The notes beneath the pieces were generated by a model, which saw only the letters and a list, made by a program, of their open reading frames with translations, did no database searches and had not been told where the DNA came from. Below are positions 1 to 8,223 of a stretch of 29,510 bases of DNA, piece by piece (the first letter of the stretch is position 1; each line of letters begins with the position of its first letter). The translations under genes were made by a program, and so were the position numbers. Source of the DNA: JAFIEN01 sp051859505 (GTDB lineage Bacteria; Pseudomonadota; Alphaproteobacteria; Rhodobacterales; Rhodobacteraceae); assembly GCA_051859505.1 (NCBI GenBank), contig JBHYFN010000046.1, forward strand, positions 1-29,510, written 5' to 3'.

Positions 1-1
1 G

Positions 2-652
2 GGGGATAACGGTGCCGGCAAATCGACCCTGGTGAAAACCGTGATGGGGTTTCATCGGCCCGATCCGGGCGGAGCGGTCTGGTTCAAGGGCGAACGGATC
101 GACGACTGGTCCGTCGCGCGCGCCCGCAGCCTTGGGATCGAGACGATCTATCAGGAGCGTGCGCTTTGCGAAAAGCAACCGATCTGGCGCAACATGTTCA
201 TGGGGCGCGAGCCGCGCACGAAATGGGGCCTGCTCGACGTCAAGAAGATGCGCTCTGAATCCGCGCGGCTTATGTCGCAGCACATGGGCTTTACCTCGGC
301 GGCCGTCCATCCCGACAATGTGGTCAGCACCATGTCGGGCGGCGAGAAACAGGGCGTGGCGATCACCCGCGCGCTGTATTTCGATGCGCAGCTTGTCATC
401 CTGGACGAGCCCACCGTCGGCCTGTCGCTGAGCGAGACGAAGAAGACGCTGGAATTCGTGCAGGGCATCAAGGATGCCGGGCGATCGGCCATCTTCATCG
501 ACCACAACATATTCCATGTCTATCCGGTCGTGGACCGTCTCTATGTGCTCGACCGGGGCAAGGTCGCCGGGGTCTACCACAAGAGCGAGATCACGATGGA
601 TGAGCTGATCGAGCGGCTTTATCACGTCGCGCGCACCGGAACGCTGAACTGA
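2..652 (+). CDS. Sugar ABC transporter ATP-binding protein (5' partial)
   Basis: ATPase subunit of a CUT2 (ribose/fructose/xylose-type) sugar importer, acting at the cytoplasmic face of the inner membrane. The gene enters from the left edge: in the frame beginning at base 2 the first residues are GDNGAGKST, the Walker A loop, so only the part upstream of that loop is missing. Further along are a Q-loop (IYQERALCEKQPIW), the signature MSGGEKQGVAITRAL, Walker B LVILDEPTVGLS and the switch histidine in FIDHN. It ends after one nucleotide-binding domain, as FrcA-like proteins do, and not the tandem domains of RbsA. The permease starts 12 bases later, so they share an operon. Binding protein and true start lie outside the window. 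Confidence 0.93.
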   Translation, partial: GDNGAGKSTLVKTVMGFHRPDPGGAVWFKGERIDDWSVARARSLGIETIYQERALCEKQPIWRNMFMGREPRTKWGLLDVKKMRSESARLMSQHMGFTSAAVHPDNVVSTMSGGEKQGVAITRALYFDAQLVILDEPTVGLSLSETKKTLEFVQGIKDAGRSAIFIDHNIFHVYPVVDRLYVLDRGKVAGVYHKSEITMDELIERLYHVARTGTLN

Positions 653-664
653 GGGAGAGGGCGG

Positions 665-1693
665 ATGGTCCCCGAAACCGAAGAACAGGCCGCACGGCCG
701 GTCAACAACCGGGTGGGCAGGCCCTCGCTGTGGCGGCGCTACGTGTCGCAGATGGGGATCGTGGGCGTGGGCCTCGTGATGTGGCTGGCCTTCGTGATTG
801 CAGCACCTGCGGTGTTCATGAACTGGAACATCTACATCGCCTTCGCCCAGACCACGCCGCAATTCGGTATCATCGCCATCGCGCTGACCTTCGTCGTGAT
901 CACCGGCGAGATCGACCTGTCCTTCCCCTCGATCATGGCGCTGGGGACCAGCGTCTTCGTCCTGCTGGCCCCGGCCGGCGTGCCCTGGCCCATCGCCATG
1001 GCGGCCGCCTTCGCCACCGGTGCCTTCTGCGGCTGGATCAACGGAACGCTGGTTTCGTGGCTGAACATCCCCTCGCTGGTCATCACCATCGGCACCTCGT
1101 TCCTGTTCCGGGGGCTGGAACTGGTGCTGATGAGCGGAACCGGCGTGCCGCTGACGGCGGCGGATTATCCCGCGCTGCACCTGATCTTTCGTTCCATGCC
1201 CTTCGGCATTCCGATCCAGACGATCTGGATGGTGCTGTTCCTGATCCTCGCCTGGGTGCTTCTCAACCGCACGCGGTTCGGGGCGCATGTGTTTCTTGTC
1301 GGCGACAACCCGACCTCGGCCCGGCTGATGGGGATCAACGCCGTCAGCGTCAAGACACGCGCCTTCATGCTGGTGGGTCTGGCCGCGACCTTCTCGGGCC
1401 TGATGACCTCTGTCTATGGCTACTACTTCTGGCCGACGCTGGGGGAAGGGTTCCTGCTGAACACCATCGCCTCGGTCTTTCTCGGGGGCACCTCGGTCTT
1501 TGGCGGGACGGGCTCCGTCGCCGGCACGTTCTTCGCGGCCTTCATCATCGGCGCGATCAATGCCGGGATCGTCTCGGCCGGGATCAACGCCTTCTACACG
1601 CAGCTGGCCTTCGGCCTTGTGATCGTGGTCTCGGTCGTGCTGCAGACCTTGATCGACCGGCGCATCCGGCGGCAGTCCCTGACCGGGCGGTAA
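665..1693 (+). CDS. Sugar ABC transporter permease (RbsC/FrcC family)
   Basis: Inner-membrane permease of the same CUT2 importer, 342 aa, a normal length for the BPD_transp_2 family. A short cytoplasmic N-terminus is followed by many hydrophobic helices. Family-typical stretches are visible: VITGEIDLSFPSIMALG near residue 80, the loop GDNPTSARLMGINAVSVKT, and LGGTSVFGGTGSVAGT in the C-terminal third. The ATG is preceded by a purine-rich ribosome site (GGGAGAGGG) at good spacing. It sits between the ATPase gene and the dehydratase gene, which begins 4 bases after its stop. The substrate cannot be read from the permease; the neighbour suggests a sugar or sugar acid of the galactose/galactonate kind. 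Confidence 0.93.
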   Translation: MVPETEEQAARPVNNRVGRPSLWRRYVSQMGIVGVGLVMWLAFVIAAPAVFMNWNIYIAFAQTTPQFGIIAIALTFVVITGEIDLSFPSIMALGTSVFVLLAPAGVPWPIAMAAAFATGAFCGWINGTLVSWLNIPSLVITIGTSFLFRGLELVLMSGTGVPLTAADYPALHLIFRSMPFGIPIQTIWMVLFLILAWVLLNRTRFGAHVFLVGDNPTSARLMGINAVSVKTRAFMLVGLAATFSGLMTSVYGYYFWPTLGEGFLLNTIASVFLGGTSVFGGTGSVAGTFFAAFIIGAINAGIVSAGINAFYTQLAFGLVIVVSVVLQTLIDRRIRRQSLTGR

Positions 1694-1697
1694 GCGG

Positions 1698-2861
1698 ATG
1701 AGGATCACCCGCGTTTCGACACAGGTGGTCAATGCCCGCCTGCGGAACTGGATCTTCGTCCGGCTCGAGACGGATCAACCCGGCCTGGCCGGCATCGGCG
1801 AAGCGACGCTCGAGTTCCAGACCCGCGCGGTGGTCGGCGCGGTCGAGGATCTGGCCCCTCTCATCCTGGGTCAGGATCCGCGCCGGATCGAGCACCTGTG
1901 GCAGGTCATGTTCCGCCATCCCTTCTTCAAGGGCGGGGTGGTGACGATGTCGGCGCTCTCGGGCATCGATCAGGCCCTGCATGACATCAAGGCAAAGGAT
2001 CTTGGCATCCCGGTCTGGCAGCTTCTGGGCGGGCTGACCAAGGACAGGTTGCGGATGTACGACCATCTGGGCGGTGGCGATTCGACGGCCGTCTATGACA
2101 GCGCCCGGGCCGAGAGTTTCGCCGAAAAGGCCGCCCAGTCGCGGGCCGACGGATTCAGCGCGGTCAAGATCCTGGCCGTGGGGCGGACGGCGCCGCTGGA
2201 CGGGCGCGCCGCGCTGGCCTCGGCCGAGGCGCTGATGGCCGCCGCGCGCGACGGCGCGGGCGAGGACATGGACATCATGGTCGATCTGCACGGCCGCACG
2301 ACGGCCGCCATGGCGATCCAGTATGCCGAGGTGCTCAAGCCCTATCGACCGTGGTTTCTCGAGGAGCCGTGTCAGCCGGAAGACAACGACGGCATCGCGC
2401 GAGTTGCCCGGGCCACGACCATCCCCATCGCCTCGGGCGAGCGGCTGTGCCACCGGCGCGAGTTCCTGCCGTTGCTGCAATCGGGCGCGATCGCCGTGGC
2501 ACAGCCTGATGTCTGCCATGCCGGGGGCCTGACCGAGGTGCGCCGGATCGCGGCGCTTTGCGATACCTTCGGGGTCTCGATGGCGCCGCACAACCCGCTG
2601 GGACCGGTCGCCACGATGGTGAACATCCACCTCGGCTTTGCCACGCCCAACTTCCTCATCCAGGAGGTGATGCGCTCCGATGTGCCCTGGCGCGACGAGG
2701 TTGTGCAGGGCAGCGCCAGGATCGAAGACGGCCACGTCCTGCCGCCCATGGCCCCCGGTCTGGGCATCGAAATCGACGATGTGGCGGCCATGCGGCACCC
2801 CTATCAAGAGGCCTTGCCGATCCAGTGGTATCACCTCGATGGATCGGTCGCCGACTGGTAG
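1698..2861 (+). CDS. dgoD: D-galactonate dehydratase-like enzyme (mandelate racemase/muconate lactonizing superfamily)
   Basis: Enolase-superfamily dehydratase, 387 aa, predicted to remove water from an aldonate such as D-galactonate to give a 2-keto-3-deoxy acid. Candidate metal ligands are D196 (VDLHGR), E222 (LEEPCQ) and E248 (SGERL). H198 and H298 (APHNPLGP) are the catalytic histidines and E323 (IQEVM) a further acid. Compared with the E. coli galactonate dehydratase residues as I remember them (D183, H185, E209, E235, H285, E310), every one is shifted by exactly 13. The C-terminal ending (DGSVADW) also resembles that enzyme. Superfamily assignment is firm; the substrate is inferred, since close relatives act on other acid sugars. 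It is the last gene of the sugar ABC operon. Confidence 0.85.
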   Translation: MRITRVSTQVVNARLRNWIFVRLETDQPGLAGIGEATLEFQTRAVVGAVEDLAPLILGQDPRRIEHLWQVMFRHPFFKGGVVTMSALSGIDQALHDIKAKDLGIPVWQLLGGLTKDRLRMYDHLGGGDSTAVYDSARAESFAEKAAQSRADGFSAVKILAVGRTAPLDGRAALASAEALMAAARDGAGEDMDIMVDLHGRTTAAMAIQYAEVLKPYRPWFLEEPCQPEDNDGIARVARATTIPIASGERLCHRREFLPLLQSGAIAVAQPDVCHAGGLTEVRRIAALCDTFGVSMAPHNPLGPVATMVNIHLGFATPNFLIQEVMRSDVPWRDEVVQGSARIEDGHVLPPMAPGLGIEIDDVAAMRHPYQEALPIQWYHLDGSVADW

Positions 2862-3059
2862 GGCAGACCACTTATGTGCGCCGGGCATTTGCGTGATACA
2901 CTCGGCGCCAAGCAAGGGGTTGAAAAGTGTAAGGAACTGAGCAGTTTGCGTCCGAGGGCCTGATGTAGTTTCCCTGCCGTTGGCGGTGTGATCCTGAGTG
3001 GACATCGAGGTGAATGCTCGAGGTGGTGGACCTGCACCGGTTTCGTTCCGGTCAGGTGC
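2862..3059. other. Unassigned spacer with a hairpin, at the break of the helicase gene
   Basis: About 200 bases with no convincing gene between the dehydratase stop and the truncated helicase. It holds an imperfect hairpin at 3031-3056: CCTG-(C)-ACCGG, loop TTTCGTT, then CCGGT-CAGG. No T-run follows on either strand, so it is not a typical intrinsic terminator. The hairpin lies just beyond the helicase stop, where homology to the family ends. The spacer may be a scrap of a mobile element or a recombination junction, but I recognised no terminal repeats. Confidence 0.4.
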
Positions 3060-4499
3060 TCATGCTAGGCGGCCCTCCTGCCGTTCATAGCTGTAGGTCT
3101 CGATCAGGGTGGTCTGATGCTCGGCGTGGACCTTCCGCTTCCAGTCCATGCCCGCCAGGTATTCCTCGCGATCCACGAAGGGCGCCGTGATCAGCCTTTC
3201 GCTGCCATCCCGCGCCTTCTCGCGCCGCACCCCGAAATGCTCGATGTAGATGCCGCTCTCGGTCAGCCGGAAATCGGGCTGGTAATCGCGCCTGCCGATC
3301 TCGGAAACCTTGTGTTCGTAGAGGGGCTCGTATTCATAGGCGACGCCGTTTTCGAAAAGCCAGTTGGCGATCTGCAGCTCTTCGTAGCTCTTGACCTTCT
3401 CGCCCTGCAGCGTCCGAAGGTCCTGGCTTTCCATGTGCGTGTAGAAGTCGTGCTTGGATTTGAAGTCCCATTCGGTCTTGGGCTCCACGAGGAAATGCGC
3501 GAAAAACTGGATGATCGCCTTCGATACCTCTGACAGCCGATAGACCAGGTCCTTCAGGATCTGCTTGATCAGGTTGGTGAAGGCCATGTCGTCGGTGGCA
3601 TGGTCGGCCAGGGCAGGCTTCGACCCTTCGACGATCCCGATGATGTCATAGGCAATCGCGTGGAATGTCCGGGCGACGATAGGCACGCCGGATCGGGCCT
3701 CCACCCGTTCCGACATTTCCTCGGCCGCGTTCTTCGCGAAAGCCAGAAGCAGGATTTCGTCCGGCTGCCGGATGCCCGCCTTGACGAGGTAGGCAGCCTT
3801 GGCGGTGATGACACTGGTCTTGCCTGACCCGGCCCCTGCGAGGACCAGCGTCGCATCCTCGTCCACGACGACCGAAAGGCGCTGCTCCGGTGTCAGCGGC
3901 TTGCTCTCGATCGTGTCGAAGAAATCCTTCCAGCGGTTCAGTTCAGCCGTGACGAAGGCAGTGATGCCGTTGGCCCTCGCTGTTCGCGGATCGGAGGCGA
4001 AGTTCCGGATCGGGGCGAGGCGTGCGACAGTATCGGCACCGATCGCTTCCGCATTCAGCTTTGACAGGAGTGAGGCATCCAGAGCACGTGCCTCATCCAG
4101 CAGCGGCGCGATCTGGCACGCCGAGGGGTAGCGGGACGGCGCTGCCAGCGCCAGCACCCCGGCAAGAACCCTGTTCAGTCGCGCTGCTTCCTTCTCAAGG
4201 GCTGCCAGGTTGAAGCGGATCCAGGCATCCTTGACCCCGTGAGCGAACCCCGTGGCGGCGAAGTGCCCCGCCCCCTTCAGCGTGACGACGTCATGCCCCT
4301 GCGAACGGATGGACAGAACAGTCCCGAGCATCCCCTTGCGCAGGGCAGGCGCATGAGTCAGCGCCTGCAATGACATTGTGGCAACCTGACCGCGTCGTGT
4401 GATCCTGATCCGATCCCCGTCCAGCTCCATGGCGCGGGCGGACCTGCCGAAGGGGTCAACGAGGAAACCAAGCAAAGGGCGTTGTTGCAGTCGAATCAA
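3060..4499 (-). pseudogene. UvrD/HelD-type superfamily 1 DNA helicase, C-terminally truncated
   Basis: The 479-aa product matches the N-terminal part of DNA helicase IV-like proteins. Visible are a HelD-like N-terminal domain, the Q-motif region (LTPEQRLSVVV), Walker A GAGSGKTS near residue 222, motif Ia (LLAFAKNAAEEM) and VARTFHAIAYD. Then follows a nuclease-like insert (YEELQIANWLFENG ... YQPDFRL ... IYIEHFGV). The protein ends soon after (TYSYERQEGRLA). Motif II (the DExQ acid pair) and motifs III-VI are absent, so it cannot be a working helicase; E. coli HelD is about 680 aa. The longest frame starts at a TTG with a GAGG box; an ATG at 4430 is an alternative. An IS5 remnant upstream fits decay by insertion or deletion. 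Possibly a short nuclease-like protein survives, but I think it is a relic. Confidence 0.75.
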
Positions 4500-4735
4500 T
4501 GAACCGGGCCTCGTCGTCGTATCCTGTCTGCTTGTGGTGCGACCTTTGCCAACTGCAACCTGGATCGGCCATCAAGGCGAAATGCGATGGTCTTCGCAGG
4601 CTGACAGAGATGGAATGCTTTGAGAAGACGCATCACATCGCTTCGGGCGGATAGATCCGGGGGGCGTCAACCGGGCGGTCCAGGCGGATCGCTTCTGCTC
4701 TCAAGCTCCGCCCGCCACGGCCAGGTGCTTGCGAG
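4500..4735. other. Non-coding stretch between two gene relics
   Basis: No gene or RNA is recognisable. It is the upstream region of the helicase relic on the minus strand and runs into the transposase remnant on the plus strand. Short open frames here show no family resemblance. Part of it may be eroded insertion-sequence DNA. Confidence 0.4.
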
Positions 4736-4996
4736 GCCGACTGGTTCCGGGATGCGTTGAAAGACAAGGGGCTACGTCCTGGCCAGGGCTGATCTTGTCC
4801 ACTGGATCAAATCCGGTCGCCCTTCACCTCTGGACAGAAATCCCGCGGCGAGGCCGTCCGATACGACAAGCCGCGCAACCGGATCGAGATCCTGTTCGGC
4901 AGGTTGAAGGGCTGGCGCCGGATCGCCACCGGCTTCGACCGCTGCGCCAGGTCGTTCCCCTCCGCCGCCGCCCTCGCCGCAGCCGTCCTCTCCTGG
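4736..4996 (+). pseudogene. IS5-family transposase remnant (C-terminal part)
   Basis: In one frame the translation gives ADWFRDALKDKGLRPG, then an in-frame TGA at 4790-4792, then GQKSRGEAVRYDK and NRIEILFGRLKGWRRIAT followed by FDRCARSFPSAAALAAAVLSW. These are the hallmarks of the C-terminal DDE region of IS5/IS427-type transposases: the RNRIE...FGRLK glutamate block, the RRIAT.YDRC segment, and a final AATV..W. The usual arginine-rich stretch after YDK is missing, the segment around the stop is replaced, and the normal terminal leucine-stop is lost. The N-terminal two thirds and clear terminal repeats were not found. It is dead and lies between the helicase relic and the convergent Na/Pi transporter gene. 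Confidence 0.75.
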
Positions 4997-5021
4997 CCCT
5001 CACGATCACCAAGCCTGGTGC

Positions 5022-6680
5022 CTAGACCTCCGTCAGACGGCTCTCCAGCATTTCTCCGCGTTTGAGGAGCAGCGGATAGCCGATCATGGCAAAAGACGTG
5101 TTCAAGGACTTGAAGGCCCGCAAAAGCTCCAGATGAATTGCACTGGTTTCTATCGACTCCACCGTCCCCTGGCGGAGCCGCTCCAGATGGCGCGATTGCA
5201 GGTCGCGAGCGATGTTGCGGATCTTTTCCTTTTCCTCGACCAATTCGCGGGCAAGGCCGACATCCTCTGCCATCAGCACCGCGATCCCCTGCTGAACGTT
5301 GCGCAGGACAACGTCGTGGAAATCCGTCAACTCCCGCCAGCCTTCGGCCGAGAAGCTCAGGTTCTCGAGGGATTTGCGGCGCGCCAGATCAACCGCCTTG
5401 CGGGCGATCATATCCGCGCCGGCTTCCAGATTGATGGCCGTCTGGGACAATTCGAACGCGCGGCCGCCGATATCGTCTTCCCCCTCACGGCTGCGCACCT
5501 TGGCAAGATACATCCGCACCTCGAGGGACCGGCGTTCAATGCGACCAAGGGACTCTTGCAGTCTCTGCGCCAGGGTTTCGTCAAAGTTCTCGAACAACGG
5601 CAAAGCCTGACGCATCATGGCCTCGATCCTGTTGCCCATGTCCACCAGTTCGCGCACGGCACAGGCATAGGCGCGCGCCGGCTGATCCTGCACCGCCGGA
5701 TCAAGCGCACTGCGGTGCAATTCTGCCGCATCGGGGTTCGGGGCATCCTGAATCAGAAGGGTTGCCAGACGCGTAATGGGCCCCACCAGCGGTAGACAGA
5801 CCATCAGGAGCACGGCATTGAACAGCAGGTGCAGATGCAGCGCCTGAGCCCCCGCATCGCCCCCCAGCAGGTGAAACGGTATCTGCCCGCCGACAATGGC
5901 CCAAAGCACCAGGGCCGCGCCCCCGCCGCGCAGCACCAGATTGGCCCAGATCACCCGGCGCACCGCCACATCCGATTTCAGCGTCAGGAAGAACGCGATC
6001 ATGGCGCCGCCCAGATTGGCCCCCATGATCATGGCGAAGGCCGCAACGGGGGGAAGCGCCCCCTGGCTGGCAAGCGTGGCGAACAGAAGCACGGCCGCAA
6101 CGCTGGAATGCACGAGCCAGGCGAAAACGGCCGCCAGCAGGAAGGCGCTGATCGGATCATTCGCCAGATAAAGCATGACGCCATGTGCGCCAGCGTTGTC
6201 GACCAGAGGCAGGCTGGCCGCGCGGATCAGATCCAGAGACAGGAACACCAGCGCCAGCCCGATCATGATGCGTCCGATCTGGCGCAAGCGTCTGCGCGAG
6301 CTGCGCAGGAAGATCAGCACGCCGCCCAGCAACAACACGGGCATCACGCCGACAAGCCGCGAATTCAGGATCAGCGCCACCACGGCCGATCCCAGATCGG
6401 CGCCAAGCACGATGGCCATCCCAGCCATGCTGCCGATCGCACCTGCGGATACGAAGCCTGCCAGCAGCATGGCCACCGCGGTGGAGCTTTGCAGCAGCAC
6501 CGCCGCACCGGCACCGCTGAAGGCCGCGGCAAATCGGTTCGACGTGGACCTGCGCAACCACAGGCGCAATTGCCCGCCAAACGCGCGTTCAAACCCAGTC
6601 CGCACCAGACGCACAGCCCAGATCAGCAGCGCTGCGGCGCCAGCCATATTCAGGATGAACAGAATGGGCGAGGTTTCCAT
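5022..6680 (-). CDS. Na/Pi-cotransporter family protein with PhoU-like C-terminal domain
   Basis: Membrane protein of the NptA/PF02690 family, predicted to move phosphate (or another anion) with sodium across the inner membrane. The chosen ATG (METSPILFIL) has an AGGA box a few bases upstream and gives 552 aa; a longer frame to 6782 adds 34 uncharacteristic residues. The first repeat has the signature LLQSSTAVAM at residues 62-71. The second repeat has LVHSSVAAVLL, histidine in place of glutamine. Hydrophobic helices fill roughly residues 1-315. The remainder is helical and PhoU-like, with charged segments around REGEDDIGG and LVEEKEKIRNIARDL. It is transcribed alone, towards the IS remnant. 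No Pho box was recognised upstream. Confidence 0.9.
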   Translation of the reverse strand: METSPILFILNMAGAAALLIWAVRLVRTGFERAFGGQLRLWLRRSTSNRFAAAFSGAGAAVLLQSSTAVAMLLAGFVSAGAIGSMAGMAIVLGADLGSAVVALILNSRLVGVMPVLLLGGVLIFLRSSRRRLRQIGRIMIGLALVFLSLDLIRAASLPLVDNAGAHGVMLYLANDPISAFLLAAVFAWLVHSSVAAVLLFATLASQGALPPVAAFAMIMGANLGGAMIAFFLTLKSDVAVRRVIWANLVLRGGGAALVLWAIVGGQIPFHLLGGDAGAQALHLHLLFNAVLLMVCLPLVGPITRLATLLIQDAPNPDAAELHRSALDPAVQDQPARAYACAVRELVDMGNRIEAMMRQALPLFENFDETLAQRLQESLGRIERRSLEVRMYLAKVRSREGEDDIGGRAFELSQTAINLEAGADMIARKAVDLARRKSLENLSFSAEGWRELTDFHDVVLRNVQQGIAVLMAEDVGLARELVEEKEKIRNIARDLQSRHLERLRQGTVESIETSAIHLELLRAFKSLNTSFAMIGYPLLLKRGEMLESRLTEV

Positions 6681-6910
6681 GTTGTCCTGTCGAATTCGAA
6701 AGTCCCTGCCTTGGTGGGCAAGGCGTTGGAAGTCAATGGGGCCGTCTCCCATGAACCGTGGTCGCGCCGTCCTGCAATCCAAGGGTCGGTGACCTGACCT
6801 GCAAGGATGCGTGCAAGGCGGGCCTCGGCTGCGTCATGTCGATGGCCCGGACGGGCAATCCGATGGTCCTGTGCGGAGCCGGCTTGCCAGGATCTGCCGC
6901 CCCCCCTTCT
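6681..6910. other. Intergenic region upstream of the Na/Pi transporter
   Basis: 230 bases between the regulator stop and the transporter start, both on the minus strand. It should carry the transporter promoter and the end of the regulator transcript. I saw no clear -35/-10 pair, Pho box or hairpin terminator. Confidence 0.4.
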
Positions 6911-7948
6911 TCATCCGAAATGCGGGACGGGTTGCGCAAGGGTTTGCAGGTTCTCGGTCGGCTCGCCGTCGATCCGGGCAAGCAGAAGACGGGCAAGCTC
7001 GCGGCCCGAATTCTCGATCTGTTCCTCGAGCGTATCGACTTCGGGGAAAAGCGTGCGCAACAGGTCCGAAGTTTGCTTGCTGACGATATGGATATCGCGC
7101 CCCGGCAGGATGCCGCTGTCCCGCAGGCCGGTGGTCAGGGACAGCGTGGCAAGCTCGCTGTCGCTCAGGATCCCGTCGGGGCGGTCGGGGCGGTGCCCCA
7201 GCTGGCGGCCCAGTTCGCGCAGACCCGCGACATGGCCCGCCCCCGGCCCGTCATCGGGCACCTGATCGACGATCACCTCGGCGCGGATGCCAAGCTCTGC
7301 TGCGGTGGCATGAAAGGTGCGTCGCATGATATGCGAACAGGTCGTCGGATTGTCGACGATCACCGCCGCGACATGCCGCGTCCCCAGTTCGGACAGCCGC
7401 GCCAGCCCGCTGCGGACAAAGCCCGCGATATCGAAGTCATGATAGGCATGGCCGGTGAAGAATTCGGTCCGGCCGTGGGTGACGAAGGGGATCCCGGCCT
7501 CGTTCAGATACTGGACCCGGCGGTCCATCGGCTCGGTATGGGTCAGGATCACGCCATCGGCCAGCCGTCCCTGCACGATGCGCTGCAGCGTCTGTTCGGA
7601 TTCCACGCGGTCGAATTGCGGCAGGACGTTGAGCATGTAGTCATGCCCCCGGATGCCGTGGTGAATCCCCGCGATCAGCCTGCGCGAAAAGCCGACCGAC
7701 GCCTCGCTGCCGTCAAGGATCAGGGCGAGGGTTCCGGTCTTGCCGGTGCGCAGCCTGACCCCTGCCCGGTCGGGCTGATAGCCGATCTTGCGGGCCGCCT
7801 CGAGGATGCGGTCGCGGGTCTCGGCGCGCAGGTTCGCGCCGCCCCGCAGCGCAAGCGACACGGTCGACATGCTGAGCCCCGTCATCTCGGACAGGGTCTT
7901 GAGCGTGGGCCGCGGCTGGTCCGCGATCTGCCTGGTACGAAGCGCCAT
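6911..7948 (-). CDS. LacI-family transcriptional regulator
   Basis: 345-aa DNA-binding regulator. The helix-turn-helix lies in the first ~30 residues (TLKTLSEMTGLSMSTVSLAL), with the hinge helix around YQPDRAGVRLRTGKTGTLAL, followed by a periplasmic-binding-protein-like sugar-sensing domain. The ATG at 7948 is chosen because AAGGA stands 6 bases upstream and the HTH begins directly; the open frame to 8071 is a GC extension. The gene diverges from the alpha-mannosidase/ABC operon, and two LacI-type palindromes lie in the gap, so it most probably controls that operon and perhaps itself. The inducer is inferred to be a mannose-containing sugar; it cannot be read from the protein. Confidence 0.93.
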   Translation of the reverse strand: MALRTRQIADQPRPTLKTLSEMTGLSMSTVSLALRGGANLRAETRDRILEAARKIGYQPDRAGVRLRTGKTGTLALILDGSEASVGFSRRLIAGIHHGIRGHDYMLNVLPQFDRVESEQTLQRIVQGRLADGVILTHTEPMDRRVQYLNEAGIPFVTHGRTEFFTGHAYHDFDIAGFVRSGLARLSELGTRHVAAVIVDNPTTCSHIMRRTFHATAAELGIRAEVIVDQVPDDGPGAGHVAGLRELGRQLGHRPDRPDGILSDSELATLSLTTGLRDSGILPGRDIHIVSKQTSDLLRTLFPEVDTLEEQIENSGRELARLLLARIDGEPTENLQTLAQPVPHFG

Positions 7949-8009
7949 GCTGTTCCTTCTAGCCTTTCGAGCAACGGGATGCACCTGCCCGGCAGGGCCG
8001 ATGCTGCAC

Positions 8010-8023
8010 TTGCATCGTTGCAG
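8010..8023. promoter_or_regulatory. Candidate LacI-family operator O2
   Basis: TTGCATCGTTGCAG is an imperfect palindrome with the central CG typical of LacI-family sites. It matches the stronger site at 8120-8133 (TTGTAACGTTGCAA) at 11 of 14 positions. It lies 62 bases upstream of the regulator start. Confidence 0.5.
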
Positions 8024-8116
8024 ACTGCCGGCCGGACAGATCGGCCCGGCGTGCAAGCCGCCTATCCTCAACGCTCACTCAGGATCATGACAGAGACCCC
8101 GCCCGGGGCAAGTCGG

Positions 8117-8136
8117 AAATTGTAACGTTGCAATTT
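8117..8136. promoter_or_regulatory. Candidate LacI-family operator O1
   Basis: AAATTGTAACGTTGCAATTT is a 20-base inverted repeat with only one mismatched pair and the central CG expected for LacI-family proteins. It is about 90 bases upstream of the binding-protein gene. TTGCAA at 8128-8133 could also serve as a -35 box with 17 bases to a weak -10 (TTACGC), in which case bound repressor would cover the promoter. The promoter reading is tentative; the palindrome is plain. Confidence 0.7.
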
Positions 8137-8223
8137 ATTCGAAACCGGGGTTACGCTCAGGAACGGCGCGCCGGGATGAGTCGCGACCGAAAGGGAAACG
8201 GGCGCAATGCCCGAGGAGGATGT

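Noticed and set aside
1584..3005. 473-codon minus-strand frame
   Set aside because: Antisense to the galactonate dehydratase-like gene, whose catalytic residues are all in place.
3031..3056. Intrinsic terminator after the helicase relic
   Set aside because: The hairpin is good but has no T-run on either strand.
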